DNA from: Bog-473 sp963781955
Lineage (GTDB): Bacteria > Actinomycetota > Acidimicrobiia > Acidimicrobiales > RAAP-2
Direction: 5' to 3'
Assembly (NCBI GenBank): GCA_963781955.1
Contig: CAWAHU010000002.1
Coordinates: 186,001 to 250,000 of the forward strand
Length of the DNA: 64,000 nucleotides
Part shown: piece by piece, positions 10,643 to 21,652 of the stretch
How positions within the stretch are numbered: the first letter of the stretch is position 1
Layout: each line of letters opens with the position of its first letter
Position numbers and translations under genes: made by a program
The notes under the pieces: generated by a model
Told to the model about the DNA's origin: nothing
Seen by the model: the letters and a program-made list of their open reading frames with translations, nothing else
The model's database searches: none

Positions 10643-11954
10643 GCGGCGCCTCTCGGCGTTCTGACGGATCCTTGATCCCTCCCCGCTTCCGCGATGGCGC
10701 CTTGCGCCGCCGCAGCGGCGATGTCATGGCGCATCTGCATACCCTCCCACTCGATCGGCGCCGCCGCGGCATAGGCGCGGCGGCGGGCCTCGGCCAGCGT
10801 GGAGGCGACCGCGGTGACCCCCAGCACGCGTCCGCCCGCGGTGTAGAACGGCTCGTCAGGCTTGTGGCGCCCGGTGCCGGCGTGGAACACCACGGCACCT
10901 TCGACGTCGGCCACCGACTGGCCAGTAGGGGTCAAGCCGTCGATGGTGTCCCCGGTGTGCGGGTTCTCGGGATAACCCCCCGATGCAAGGACGACGCACA
11001 CGGCAGCGGCAGCGCTGAAGGCGGGGGGCGCCGCGGGTCCAGCTCGCCGCGTGCCACGGCGAGGAACAACTCGGCCGGATCCGAGGCCATCAGCGGCAGC
11101 ACCACCTGGGCCTCGGGGTCGCCGAAGCGCACGTTGAACTCGATCGCCCTCGGTCCGTCCGCGGTCAGCATCAGCCCGGCGTACAGGACGCCGCGGTAGT
11201 CGATGTCCCGGCGGCGTAGCTCCTCGACCAGGGGGAGCACGACGGCATCCATCAGCACGCCCACGTCGGCGGACCCGACGCGGGGCATCGGAGCGTAGGA
11301 GCCCATGCCGCCGGTGTTCGGCCCGGTGTCGCCGTCGCCGATCCGCTTGAAGTCCTGGGCCGGGATGAGCGGCACCGCCCGGGTGCCGTCGCACAGGACG
11401 AGCAGCGAGCACTCCTCTCCGCTCAGTCCCTCTTCGATCACGACGTGGCGGCCGGCGTCGCCGAAGGACGAGCCCGAGAGCTTGGCCGTCACGTCCTCGC
11501 GGGCTTCTTCGATGGTCCGCGCCACCAGCACGCCTTTGCCCGCGGCCAGGCCGTCGGTCTTGACCACCCACGGGCCGGGCAGCGTCTCGAGGTAGGCCAA
11601 AGCGGCGTCGGCCTCCATCGAGTCGAAGGTGGCGTAGCGGGCCGTCGGCACCCCGGCCGCGTGCAGCACATCCTTCATGAAGACCTTCGAGCCCTCGAGC
11701 AGCGCGCCGTCGGCACCCGGCCCCAGCACTGCTTTGCCGGCAGACCGCAGCATGTCAGCCAGCCCGTCGACGAGCGGGGCCTCGGGCCCGACCACGTAGA
11801 GGTCGGCGTCGATCTCCTCGACGGGCTCGTCGCTCACCGCTATGGGTGAGGCCATGCCTGGATTCCCCGGCGTCACGACCACGTCGGCCGTGCGCGCCAG
11901 GACGTGGGCGAGCGCGTGCTCGCGGCCCCCGCTGCCGACGACGCAGACCCTCAC
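10639..11954 (-). CDS. purD: Phosphoribosylamine-glycine ligase, with a frame break
   Basis: PurD makes GAR from phosphoribosylamine, glycine and ATP through an ATP-grasp fold. The first frame (from 11954, GTG) gives MRVCVVGSGGREHALAHVL, the ATP-grasp region and IEFNVRFGDPEAQVVLPL. It then turns into nonsense at a run of six G on the plus strand (11023-11028), and the family sequence resumes in another frame as FSAAAAVCVVLASGGYPE through the C-terminal domain to 10639. One extra C/G in that run restores about 438 residues. The homopolymer context argues for a base-call error. Overlaps with purA (GTGA) and purB (GTGA) are intact. Confidence 0.88.
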
Positions 11955-13234
11955 GCGGTGGCGAAGGAGACGGTCTGCTCGCGACCCGGACCGACCCCGA
12001 CCAGGCGGACGGGCACGCCGATCTGCTCGGACAGGAAGGTGACGTAGTCACAGGCGGCCCTCGGCATGTCACCCGGCGAGGTGGCCGCGCTCAGGTCCGT
12101 ACGCCAGCCGGGGAGCTCCGCGTAGACGGGCACCGCCTTGTGGAGGGTCGACTGGTGGTACGGCAGGTGGGTGTAACGGACACCATCGGCCTCGTAGGCC
12201 ACACAGACCATCATCGTCTCGAACGTGTCCAGGACGTCGAGTTTGGTCAGTGCCACCTCGGTAAGCGAGTTGAGCCGCACGGCCTGGCGCAACATCACGG
12301 CGTCGAACCACCCGCAGCGCCGCTTGCGGCCAGTGTTCGTCCCGAATTCGTGGCCGCGCTCGACCAGCAGCTCACCGACGTCGTTGTCCTGCTCGGTCGG
12401 GAAGGGCCCCGCCCCGACGCGGGTGACGTAGGCCTTGGCAATGCCGATCACCTGCTCGATGTCCCGCGGCCCGAGTCCCGATCCCGTGCAGGCCCCGCCG
12501 GCCACCGGGTTGGAAGAAGTAACGAAGGGGTAGGTCCCGTGGTCGAGGTCCAAGAACGTGGCTTGGGCGCCCTCGAGGAGCACCTGGCGCCCCTTGTCCA
12601 GGGCGTCGTGGAGCATGCCGACGGTGTCGCCCACCATCGGCTCGATCCGCGGCGCGTACTCCCCGAGATAGCGGTCGGCGATGTCGCCGGCCGCAAGCGG
12701 CAGGCGGTTGTAGACCTTGGCCAGGACGGCGTTCTTCTCCTTGAGGGCGACGTCGAGCTTCTGGCGGAAGATCTTGGGGTCGAACAGGTCCTGGACCCGG
12801 ATGCCCACCCGGGAGGCCTTGTCGGCGTAGGCGGGACCGATGCCGCGCTTCGTCGTCCCCAACGCGTTCTTGCCCAAGAAGCGCTCGGTGACCCGGTCCA
12901 GCTCCTGGTGGTAGGGCATGATCAGGTGCGCGTTGCCGCTGACTACCAGCCGCCCGGTGTCCACCCCCTTGGCGGCCAGGGCGTCGATCTCCGCCAGGAG
13001 GACGGCCGGGTCGACCACCACACCGTTGCCGATGACCGGGGTGATGTGGTCGTAGAGGATCCCGCTCGGCACAAGTTGCAGGGCGAACGCCTGACCATCG
13101 ACGACGATGCGGTGCCCGGCGTTGTGCCCGCCCTGGTACCGCACCACCATGTCCATGCCGCCGGCAAGGTGGTCGGTGAGCTTGCCCTTCCCCTCGTCGC
13201 CCCATTGGGTCCCGACCACAACGGTTGCGGGCAC
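11951..13234 (-). CDS. purA: Adenylosuccinate synthase
   Basis: 427 residues, full length. It makes adenylosuccinate from IMP, aspartate and GTP. The GTP-binding loop VVVGTQWGDEGKGKLTD, QGGHNAGH, GTTKRGIGPAYADKASR and the TGRKRRCGWFD region are all present. It is the first gene of the minus-strand block purA-purD-purB-purC-purS-purQ. A TACACT box on the minus strand at about 13275-13280 is a possible -10 but its -35 is weak, so the promoter is uncertain. It is divergent from the secreted repeat protein. Confidence 0.95.
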   Translation of the reverse strand: MPATVVVGTQWGDEGKGKLTDHLAGGMDMVVRYQGGHNAGHRIVVDGQAFALQLVPSGILYDHITPVIGNGVVVDPAVLLAEIDALAAKGVDTGRLVVSGNAHLIMPYHQELDRVTERFLGKNALGTTKRGIGPAYADKASRVGIRVQDLFDPKIFRQKLDVALKEKNAVLAKVYNRLPLAAGDIADRYLGEYAPRIEPMVGDTVGMLHDALDKGRQVLLEGAQATFLDLDHGTYPFVTSSNPVAGGACTGSGLGPRDIEQVIGIAKAYVTRVGAGPFPTEQDNDVGELLVERGHEFGTNTGRKRRCGWFDAVMLRQAVRLNSLTEVALTKLDVLDTFETMMVCVAYEADGVRYTHLPYHQSTLHKAVPVYAELPGWRTDLSAATSPGDMPRAACDYVTFLSEQIGVPVRLVGVGPGREQTVSFATA

Positions 13235-13423
13235 GCGTGTCTCCGTTCGCTCGATCGCTTCGGATTACGCACCAGTGTACCGCCGGCCCAAAATGGGAGA
13301 CGGATGAGTTCCGGTGCGACAGACCCTGGCTGGGCCCACCCGGAGCGGACTAGCGTAAGGCATTGCAACCGTGGATGCAGACGGGCCCGTCGCGGGACCG
13401 TCGACGAGAGGGAGGCACGGTCG

Positions 13424-14731
13424 ATGCGTGTGCGACGGGGTGCAGTGGTCGGAGCGGTCGGCGCGCTGGTCGGCGCCGTCTCGATGCTGGGCGCGCCGGG
13501 CGTCGCGGTCGCGGCCGGCGGCGCGGTGCCGCACACGCTGTCAGCGGGTTCGACGACCAGCCTGCCTTTCGTCGCCATCACCCTCGGCACCTACGAGGGT
13601 CCGTCGACGTTCACGCTGACGAGCACGACGGCGACGACGTTCGACATCAGCACGGACATCTCCTTCACGGGCACCGGCGCCGACGACTACGTGGTGCTGG
13701 CGGACGGCACGGCGTGCCCCGGGCTGCAGACCGACAACACCACGATCGACTTCGCGGCCAGCGGCGCCGGCGCGTCGTGCGTGATGGACACGTACTTCTT
13801 CCCGGGCGACCTCGGCGACCGGTCCGCCACCATGTCCATCACGAACGGGCCCACCATCTCCCTCAGCGGCAGCGGGACGATCGGTTACTACCAGGTGGAC
13901 TCCTCCGGTACGGTGGCCTACGCCGGGGACGCCGTCCCCTACGGCGATATCGGCGGTGCGCACCTCAACAAGCCGATCGTCGGGATCGAGCCCACCGGTG
14001 ACAACGGGGGCTACTGGCTGGTGGCCTCCGACGGCGGCATCTTCAACTATGGCGATGCGGCGTTCCTAGGCTCCACCGGGGGCCTCCACCTGAACCAGCC
14101 CATCGTCGGCATGACCCGATCCGCCGACGGCGCCGGCTATTGGCTGGTGGCCTCCGACGGCGGGATCTTCGCCTATGGCGATGCGGCGTTCTTCGGCTCC
14201 ACCGGGTCGATCCACCTCAACAAGCCGATCGTCGGGATGGCCCCGACGCCGACCGGCAACGGCTACTGGCTCGTCGCTTCCGACGGCGGGATCTTCGCCT
14301 ACGGGGACGCCAACTTCTTCGGCTCCACCGGCAGTACGGCGCTGAACAAGCCGATCGTCGGGATGGCCCCGACGCCGACCGGCAACGGCTACTGGCTCGT
14401 CGCTTCCGACGGCGGGATCTTCGCCTACGGGGACGCCAACTTCTTCGGCTCCACCGGGTCGATCCACCTCAACAAGCCCATCGTCGCCATGGCGGCCATG
14501 CCGACCGGCAACGGTTACTGGTTCAGTGCGGCCGACGGCGGGGTGTTCAACTACGGCGACGCGCCCTTCTACGGCAGCGGCGTGGGCACCGGCCTCGGCA
14601 CGGTGGTGGACATGGCCACCGACGGCGGTCCGACCATCCAGGCCCAGTTCGGAATCCCAGCACTCCGCCAGGCCCATCTGCGGGGTCGCGGCGCAGCTGG
14701 ACTGGCGTTGCCGCACTTCGTCCGACACTGA
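13424..14731 (+). CDS. Secreted protein with five 42-residue GYWLVASDGG repeats
   Basis: 435 residues. Residues 1-31 form a Sec signal peptide ending in AVAA. Residues about 35-150 are a Thr/Ser-rich beta domain resembling choice-of-anchor or Ig-like surface modules. From residue 183, five tandem 42-residue units follow (core GYWLVASDGGIFAYGDA-x-FFGSTGS), probably small beta-propeller-like blades; the partner is unknown. GGAGG lies ten bases before the ATG at 13424; longer readings of the frame cross purA. The last about 35 residues (after PTIQAQF) do not resemble the repeats and are basic, so a frame slip near the end is possible. I have seen such repeat proteins mainly in Acidimicrobiia-type genomes. 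Confidence 0.8.
   Translation: MRVRRGAVVGAVGALVGAVSMLGAPGVAVAAGGAVPHTLSAGSTTSLPFVAITLGTYEGPSTFTLTSTTATTFDISTDISFTGTGADDYVVLADGTACPGLQTDNTTIDFAASGAGASCVMDTYFFPGDLGDRSATMSITNGPTISLSGSGTIGYYQVDSSGTVAYAGDAVPYGDIGGAHLNKPIVGIEPTGDNGGYWLVASDGGIFNYGDAAFLGSTGGLHLNQPIVGMTRSADGAGYWLVASDGGIFAYGDAAFFGSTGSIHLNKPIVGMAPTPTGNGYWLVASDGGIFAYGDANFFGSTGSTALNKPIVGMAPTPTGNGYWLVASDGGIFAYGDANFFGSTGSIHLNKPIVAMAAMPTGNGYWFSAADGGVFNYGDAPFYGSGVGTGLGTVVDMATDGGPTIQAQFGIPALRQAHLRGRGAAGLALPHFVRH
13970..14593 (+). repeat. Five tandem 126-bp coding repeats
   Basis: Units begin at 13970, 14096, 14222, 14348 and 14474 (the last is partial and diverged). Units three and four are nearly identical at DNA level over more than 110 bases, including synonymous sites, which indicates recent duplication or gene conversion. 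Such repeats expand and contract easily and are prone to assembly collapse. Confidence 0.85.
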
Positions 14732-14777
14732 GTTCAGGGCCCCTCTCCGTCGGTTCAGGGGACTCTTTTCGCGCCGT

Positions 14778-14801
14778 ACACGCGGCCCCGACGGGCCGTG
14801 T
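14778..14801. terminator. Possible bidirectional terminator hairpin
   Basis: In the gap between the convergent repeat-protein and clpB genes, ACAC...GGCCC and GGGCC...GTGT can pair around a four-base loop with a two-base bulge. There is no clear T-run. Position between converging genes supports a terminator role. Confidence 0.4.
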
Positions 14802-14835
14802 GCGGGCGCGAGGACGGTCCGGCGGGTCCGGTGGG

Positions 14836-17326
14836 TCAACGCAGGACGATGGCGTCGTTGTCGACCTCGACGGTGACCGTCGCGCCCTCGGGGTACTTAC
14901 CCTCGAGCAGGTCGAGGGCGAGCTTGTCCTCGATCTCGTGCTGGAGGACCCGCCGTAGCGGCCGGGCGCCGAAGTCGGGGTCGTAGCCGGCCCGCGCCAG
15001 CCAGGCCTCGGCCTCCGGCGTCACCACCAGCGACAACCGGCGCTCGCCTAGGCGGCGACGGAGACGGTCCAGCTGGATCTCGACGATCACCGCCAGGTCC
15101 GCCTCGGAGAGCGGACGGAAGCGCACGATCTCGTCGATGCGGTTCACGAACTCGGGCTTGAAATGATCGGTTGGCTCGCCCTTCAAGTTGGACGTCATGA
15201 TGAGCACGGCGTTGGTGAAGTCCACCGTGCGCCCCTGCCCGTCGGTGAGCCGCCCGTCCTCGAGCACCTGCAGGAGGATGTTGAACACGTCGGGGTGCGC
15301 CTTCTCGAGCTCGTCGAGCAGGACCACCGAGTAGGGGCGCCGCCGCACGGACTCGGTGAGCTGGCCGCCCTCCTCGTAACCGACGTACCCGGGAGGAGCG
15401 CCCACCAGGCGCGAGACGGCGTGCTTCTCCATGTACTCGCTCATGTCGATGCGGACCATGGCCCGCTCGTCGTCGAAGAGGAACTCGGCCAGCGCCCGGG
15501 CCAACTCGGTCTTGCCCACGCCGGTCGGGCCCAGGAAGAGGAACGAGCCGATCGGGCGGTTCGGGTCGCTCAGACCGGCCCGGCTGCGGCGGATGGCGTT
15601 GGCGACGGCGGACACCGCCTCGTCCTGGCCCACCACGCGCTCGTGCAGGGTCCCCTCCAACCGAACCAGCTTCTGGATCTCGCCTTCCATGAGGCGCGAC
15701 ACCGGCACGCCGGTCCAACGGCTCACCACCTCGGCGATGTCCTCGGCGTCGACCTCCTCCTTCAAGAAGCGGGTACCGGCCTGCAACTTGGCCAGGTCCT
15801 CGTTGGCCTCTCCGATGCGCCGGTCGAGGTCGGGCAGCTCGCCGTAGCGGATTGCCGAGGCGCCGGCCAGGTCACCGTCGCGCTCGAGCCGTGCCGCCTC
15901 CTCCTCCTTGGAGGTCTTCTCCTGCTGCAGCTGACTGACGGCGTCGAGGCAGTTCTTCTCCTGCTGCCAGTGAGCCGCCATCGAGTCGCGCTGCTCGCCC
16001 AACTCGGCCAGCTCGCGCTCCAGGCGCTCGAGGCGCTCCTTGGACGCTTCGTCGGTCTCCTTCTCGAGCGCCAGCTTCTCGATCTCGAGCTGGCGGATGC
16101 GCCGCGAGATCTGGTCGAGCTCGGTCGGCATGGAGTCGATCTCGATGCGCAGCTTGGAGGCCGCCTCGTCGATGAGATCGATGGCCTTGTCGGGTAGGAA
16201 GCGCCCGGTGACGTAGCGGTCCGACAGCACGGCCGCCGCCACGAGTGCGGCGTCCTGAATCCGCACCTTGTGGTGCGCCATGTAGCGCTCGGACAGCCCG
16301 CGCAGGATGGCGACCGTGTCCTCGACAGAGGGCTCGCCCACGAAGACCGGTTGGAATCGGCGCTCCAGTGCGGCGTCCTTCTCGATGGAGGTCCGGTACT
16401 CGTCGAGGGTGGTCGCGCCGATCAGCCGGAGCTCGCCCCGGGCCAGCATGGGCTTGATCATCTGGCCGGCGTCCATGGCCCCTTCAGCGGCCCCGGCGCC
16501 CACGATCGTGTGCAGCTCGTCAATGAACGTGATGATCTCGCCCTCGGCGTCGGTGATCTCCTTGAGCACCGCCTTGAGGCGCTCCTCGAACTCGCCCCGG
16601 TACTTGGCCCCCGCCACCATGGAGCCCAGGTCGAGCGCGATCACGCGCTTGCCCTTGAGGCCTTCGGGCACGTCCCCTTCAATGATCCGATTGGCCAGCC
16701 CTTCGACGATGGCCGTCTTGCCAACGCCGGGCTCCCCAATCAGCACCGGGTTGTTCTTGGTGCGGCGCGACAGCACCTGGATCACCCGGCGGATCTCATC
16801 GTCGCGCCCGATGACCGGGTCGAGCTTGCCCTGACGCGCCGCCTCAGTGAGGTCGCGGCCGTACTTGGCCAGCGCCTGGTAGGTCTGCTCGGGGTCCGGC
16901 GTGGTGACGCGGTGGTTGCCGCGGACGGCACGCAGCGCCGTCAACAGCGAGTCCTTGCTCACGCCGATCTGGTCGGCCAGAGCCATGACGAGGTGCTCGA
17001 CCGAGACATAGTCGTCACCGATGTCGCGCCGGTTCTGGTCCGCCGCCTCCAGCACCGCCCGCGCGTCACGCGAGAGCCCGGGCTCGGCGCCGCCCTCGGC
17101 GCGGGGCAGGCGCGCCAGCTGCTCGTGCACCTTGCCGGCCAGCACGTCGGGGTCGACCCCGACCTGGGTCAGGAGCGGGCGCGTCATGGTGTCCTGCTGT
17201 TGCAGCAGCGCATCGAGCAGGTGGGCCGGCGTCAGCTCAGGTTGGTTGGACGACGCAGCGTGGCCGGTCGCCGCGCTCGAAGGCGGCCTTGGTGTTGTTG
17301 GTCCAGCGTTCTGGGTCTATCGGCAT
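14836..17326 (-). CDS. clpB: ATP-dependent disaggregase ClpB, frame break in N-domain
   Basis: Hsp100 AAA+ chaperone that works with DnaK to rescue aggregated proteins. An uninterrupted reading from 17187 covers 783 residues: end of N-domain, NBD1 (Walker A GEPGVGKTA), the coiled-coil M-domain (about residues 360-480) and NBD2 (GPTGVGKTELARALAEFLF, arginine-finger region). The real start is the ATG at 17326 (MPIDPERWTNNT), but that frame stops after about 30 codons. One base too many (or two missing) in the GC-rich stretch near 17271-17276 joins it to SNQPELTPAHLLDALLQQQD and the rest, giving about 830 residues. It is the last gene of the dnaK operon, 66 bases after hspR. Confidence 0.9.
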
Positions 17327-17366
17327 GGTGGTTCCTTCGATTCCTTCGGTTCCTTCGTCCTTCTTG
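17327..17366 (-). promoter_or_regulatory. Reiterated Shine-Dalgarno-like repeats before clpB
   Basis: On the minus strand the leader before the clpB ATG holds GAAGGA four times at about nine-base spacing (as GGACGAAGG, ACCGAAGG, ATCGAAGG). The copy nearest the ATG is well placed for ribosome binding. The repetition may be a slippage-prone microsatellite or a tuned standby site. Confidence 0.5.
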
Positions 17367-17392
17367 CCCTGCTAGGGCGTCCGCACGCGTCC

Positions 17393-17812
17393 CTATGTCC
17401 CGCTGCGGCGCGCCGCCCGGTAAGGAACCGGCGACTGGCGCAACGGCACCAGGTCGCGCCGGTACTGGCGGTGGGTGGCGGCCACGGCGTCGAGCGCCTG
17501 CGCCCGCACCTCGGTGAGCTCCTGGCGCAGCGAGGCCAACTCGGCCTCGAGCTGGAGGACCCGGCGCACCCCTTCGAGGTTGAGCCCGGTCGCGGTCAGC
17601 TCCTGGATGTGGCGCAGCCGCTCGAGGTCACGCTCGGAGAACCGGCGGCGCCCGCCGCTGGTGCGCGACGGGTCGAGCAACCCTTTGCGCTCGTACATGC
17701 GCAACGTCTGGGCGTGCATCCCGGCCAGCTCCGCGGCGACTGAGATCACGTAGACAGCCCGGTTGCGATCGCGCTCACGGTCGTTGGCTCGGTTCGGACG
17801 GACGTCGGTCAT
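17393..17812 (-). CDS. hspR: Heat-shock repressor HspR (MerR family)
   Basis: 139 residues. The MerR-type HTH and wing (residues about 20-75: VYVISVAAELAGMHAQTLR, MYERKGLLDPSRTSGG, RRFSERDLERLRHIQEL) is followed by a coiled-coil dimerisation helix. The AELAGMHAQTLRMYERKGL core is diagnostic of HspR, the repressor of the actinobacterial dnaK operon; DnaK is its known co-repressor in Streptomyces. It lies 13 bases after dnaJ, as in other actinobacteria, and a HAIR operator is present upstream of dnaK, so autoregulation of the whole operon is expected. Confidence 0.93.
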   Translation of the reverse strand: MTDVRPNRANDRERDRNRAVYVISVAAELAGMHAQTLRMYERKGLLDPSRTSGGRRRFSERDLERLRHIQELTATGLNLEGVRRVLQLEAELASLRQELTEVRAQALDAVAATHRQYRRDLVPLRQSPVPYRAARRSGT

Positions 17813-17825
17813 CGCTCTCCGCCGC

Positions 17826-18929
17826 TCATCCGTCCACCGTCACCTGCGGCGCGGGCTCGGTCACCGCGGCCAACGACTCGATGGCCTCGCGCTGCTCGTC
17901 GGTCAATTCGGTCGGCACCCGGACCTCGATCTTGACCAGGAGGTCCCCCGCCTTGGCACCGTTGCGTCCGGACGAGGCGGCGACGCCTCGGCCACGCACG
18001 CGCAGCACCCGGCCCGACTGGGTCCCCGGCGGCACCTTCAAGGTCACCGTGCCCTCGAGCGTGGGCACCGTGATGGTGCTGCCGAGGGCGGCGTCGGGGA
18101 AGGTGATGGGCACGCTCAGGGTGAGGTTTCGCCCATTGCGACCGAACACCGGGTGCCGGGCCACGTGCACGATCACGTAGAGGTCGCCGGGGGGCGCCAT
18201 GCCCTGACCGGGCGCGCCGCGCCCCTTGACCCGGATGCGCTGGCCGCCCTCCACGCCGGGTGGGATGCGGACCTTGACCGAGCGCACCTTCTGCTCGGTG
18301 CCCGTCCCCCGGCAGACGGGGCACGGGGTGTCGAACTGCGTGCCCCTCCCCATGCAGTCGGGGCAGACCGTGCTGAGGGAGAACAACCCCTGATTGTCGT
18401 TGAGGCTGCCCGAGCCGCCACAGCGAGGGCAGGTGTGGGTCGACGTACCCGGTGCGGCGCCACTGCCCCGGCAGTTCGAGCATCGCACCTCGGCCGGCAC
18501 GTTGACCGACGTGGTCACGCCGTGCACGGCGTCCTCGAAAGAGAGGTGCAGCTGCGCCTCCATGTCGGCGCCCCGCTGGGGGCCACGTTGCGCCCGGCGC
18601 CCACCGCCTCCGAAGAGCCCGCCGAAGAGGTCGCTCAGGTCGCCCATGTCCTCCACGCGGAAGGTGCCGCCCCCCGGAGCGCCGAATCCGCCACCGATGG
18701 GCCCGTGGCGCCGGACCTCGTCGTACTCCTTGCGCTTCTCTGCGTCGCCCAGCACGTCGTAGGCCGCGCTGATCTCCTTGAAGCGTTCCTCGGAGCCCGG
18801 GTTGGCGTCTGGGTGGTGCTCCTTGGCCAACTTCCGGTAGGCCTTCGTGATCTCCTTGTCGGTCGCGGAGGGCGCGACGCCGAGCACCTTGTAGAAGTCC
18901 TTCTCGAACCACTCCCGCTGTGCGGCCAC
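17826..18929 (-). CDS. dnaJ: Chaperone protein DnaJ
   Basis: 367 residues. The J domain (residues about 10-75) has the HPD triad in KEHHPDANPG. A Gly/Phe-rich linker with FGGLFGGGG follows, then four CxxCxGxG zinc motifs (CSNCRGSG, CPRCGGSG, CPDCMGRG, CPVCRGTG) and two C-terminal substrate-binding beta domains. DnaJ stimulates DnaK ATPase and delivers substrates. The ATG is eight bases after the grpE stop. Type I DnaJ, complete. Confidence 0.95.
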   Translation of the reverse strand: MAAQREWFEKDFYKVLGVAPSATDKEITKAYRKLAKEHHPDANPGSEERFKEISAAYDVLGDAEKRKEYDEVRRHGPIGGGFGAPGGGTFRVEDMGDLSDLFGGLFGGGGRRAQRGPQRGADMEAQLHLSFEDAVHGVTTSVNVPAEVRCSNCRGSGAAPGTSTHTCPRCGGSGSLNDNQGLFSLSTVCPDCMGRGTQFDTPCPVCRGTGTEQKVRSVKVRIPPGVEGGQRIRVKGRGAPGQGMAPPGDLYVIVHVARHPVFGRNGRNLTLSVPITFPDAALGSTITVPTLEGTVTLKVPPGTQSGRVLRVRGRGVAASSGRNGAKAGDLLVKIEVRVPTELTDEQREAIESLAAVTEPAPQVTVDG

Positions 18930-18937
18930 CGGTCAGC

Positions 18938-19551
18938 TCACCCCCGCACGCGCACCATGGCGGCGCGCAGCACTTGGCCCTTCCAGCGGTATCCGGCGCG
19001 GAGCACCTCCTCCACCATGGTCTCGTCGCCCTCGCCGCCCTCGGCCTCAGAGCGCGACACGGCGTCGTGCACCGTGGGATCGAAGGGGACGTCGGGCTGG
19101 TCGACGCGTTCGAGGCCCTCCTTGGCCAGGACGTCGACCAGCATGGCCCGTGAGGCGCGCAAGGCTTTGCCATCCTCGCTGGTCTCGAGCGACTCGTTCA
19201 GGTGAGCCTCGGCCAGATCGAGCGCGTCGAGCACGGGCAGGAGCTTCTCCACCAGGCCGCCCGAAGCTCGCGCCGCCTGCTCCTCTTGGAGCCGCACGAC
19301 CCGCTTGCGGTAGTTCTCGAAGTCGGCCTGCGTGCGCTGGAGCGCGAGCAGGTACTCGTCCCGCTCGCGGGCCAACACCTCGCGAGGATCCGCCTCCTCG
19401 GCCAGGGCCATCGAAGGGGCATCGCCCGGCCCGGTCGGGCCGGCAGCGCCGGTGCCGGTGGCTCCGCCGGCCGGCTCCTCCTCAGGCAGGTGCTCGGAGC
19501 CGACCCGACCGGCGACGCCCTCCTCTTCGGGAAGGTGCTCGTCGGTGAAGC

Positions 19552-19555
<4 letters not shown>
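18938..19555 (-). CDS. grpE: Nucleotide exchange factor GrpE
   Basis: 205 residues. The first about 60 residues are acidic and low-complexity (EEEGVAG, EEEPAGG), then a long coiled coil (residues about 65-110: RDEYLLALQRTQADFENYRKR, split as RDEYLLAL and QADFENYRKR) and the C-terminal beta domain (KGLERVDQP-like region, AGYRWKGQVLRAAMVRV). It releases ADP from DnaK. The ATG overlaps the dnaK stop (ATGA), so it is coupled to dnaK. Confidence 0.93.
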
Positions 19556-21417
<1,862 letters not shown>

Positions 21418-21521
21418 GTCTGTGTCGTCCTTCCCGTCGTCTGTCTCTCTGCCGCTCCGGCAGCTGCCCTGTCCGAGCCGCTCCTTGGCGTCTGTCCTTC
21501 AGTCGTCAAATGCGCACTATC

Positions 21522-21553
21522 ACTATAGCAAAGTTGAGTCTACTCGTGTCAAG
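21522..21553 (-). promoter_or_regulatory. dnaK promoter with HAIR operator for HspR
   Basis: On the minus strand TTGACA (21552-21547) and TATAGT (21527-21522) form -35 and -10 boxes with 19-base spacing. Between and across them lies CTTGACA-N7-ACTCAAC (21553-21533), matching 12 of 14 positions of the known HAIR consensus CTTGAGT-N7-ACTCAAG. Bound HspR would block polymerase directly. Confidence 0.8.
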
Positions 21554-21640
21554 AAACCTGAGGTGAGTAGTGCTGCCGGGATACCCGGTACGTCTTCCCA
21601 GTTCAGAGAGGTAATTTGCCGCGCCGACGGCCAGCCCGCG

Positions 21641-21646
21641 TACGAT
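21641..21646 (+). promoter_or_regulatory. -10 box of leaderless promoter for phosphoglycerate mutase
   Basis: TACGAT is followed by six bases and the GTG at 21653. TTGCCG about 19 bases upstream is a weak -35. Confidence 0.5.
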
Positions 21647-21652
21647 CGGACC

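Noticed and set aside
11846..14731. A 961-codon plus-strand frame ending in the repeat protein
   Set aside because: The first two thirds lie antisense to purA and purD and have shadow composition; only the part from 13424 has a signal peptide and a ribosome site.
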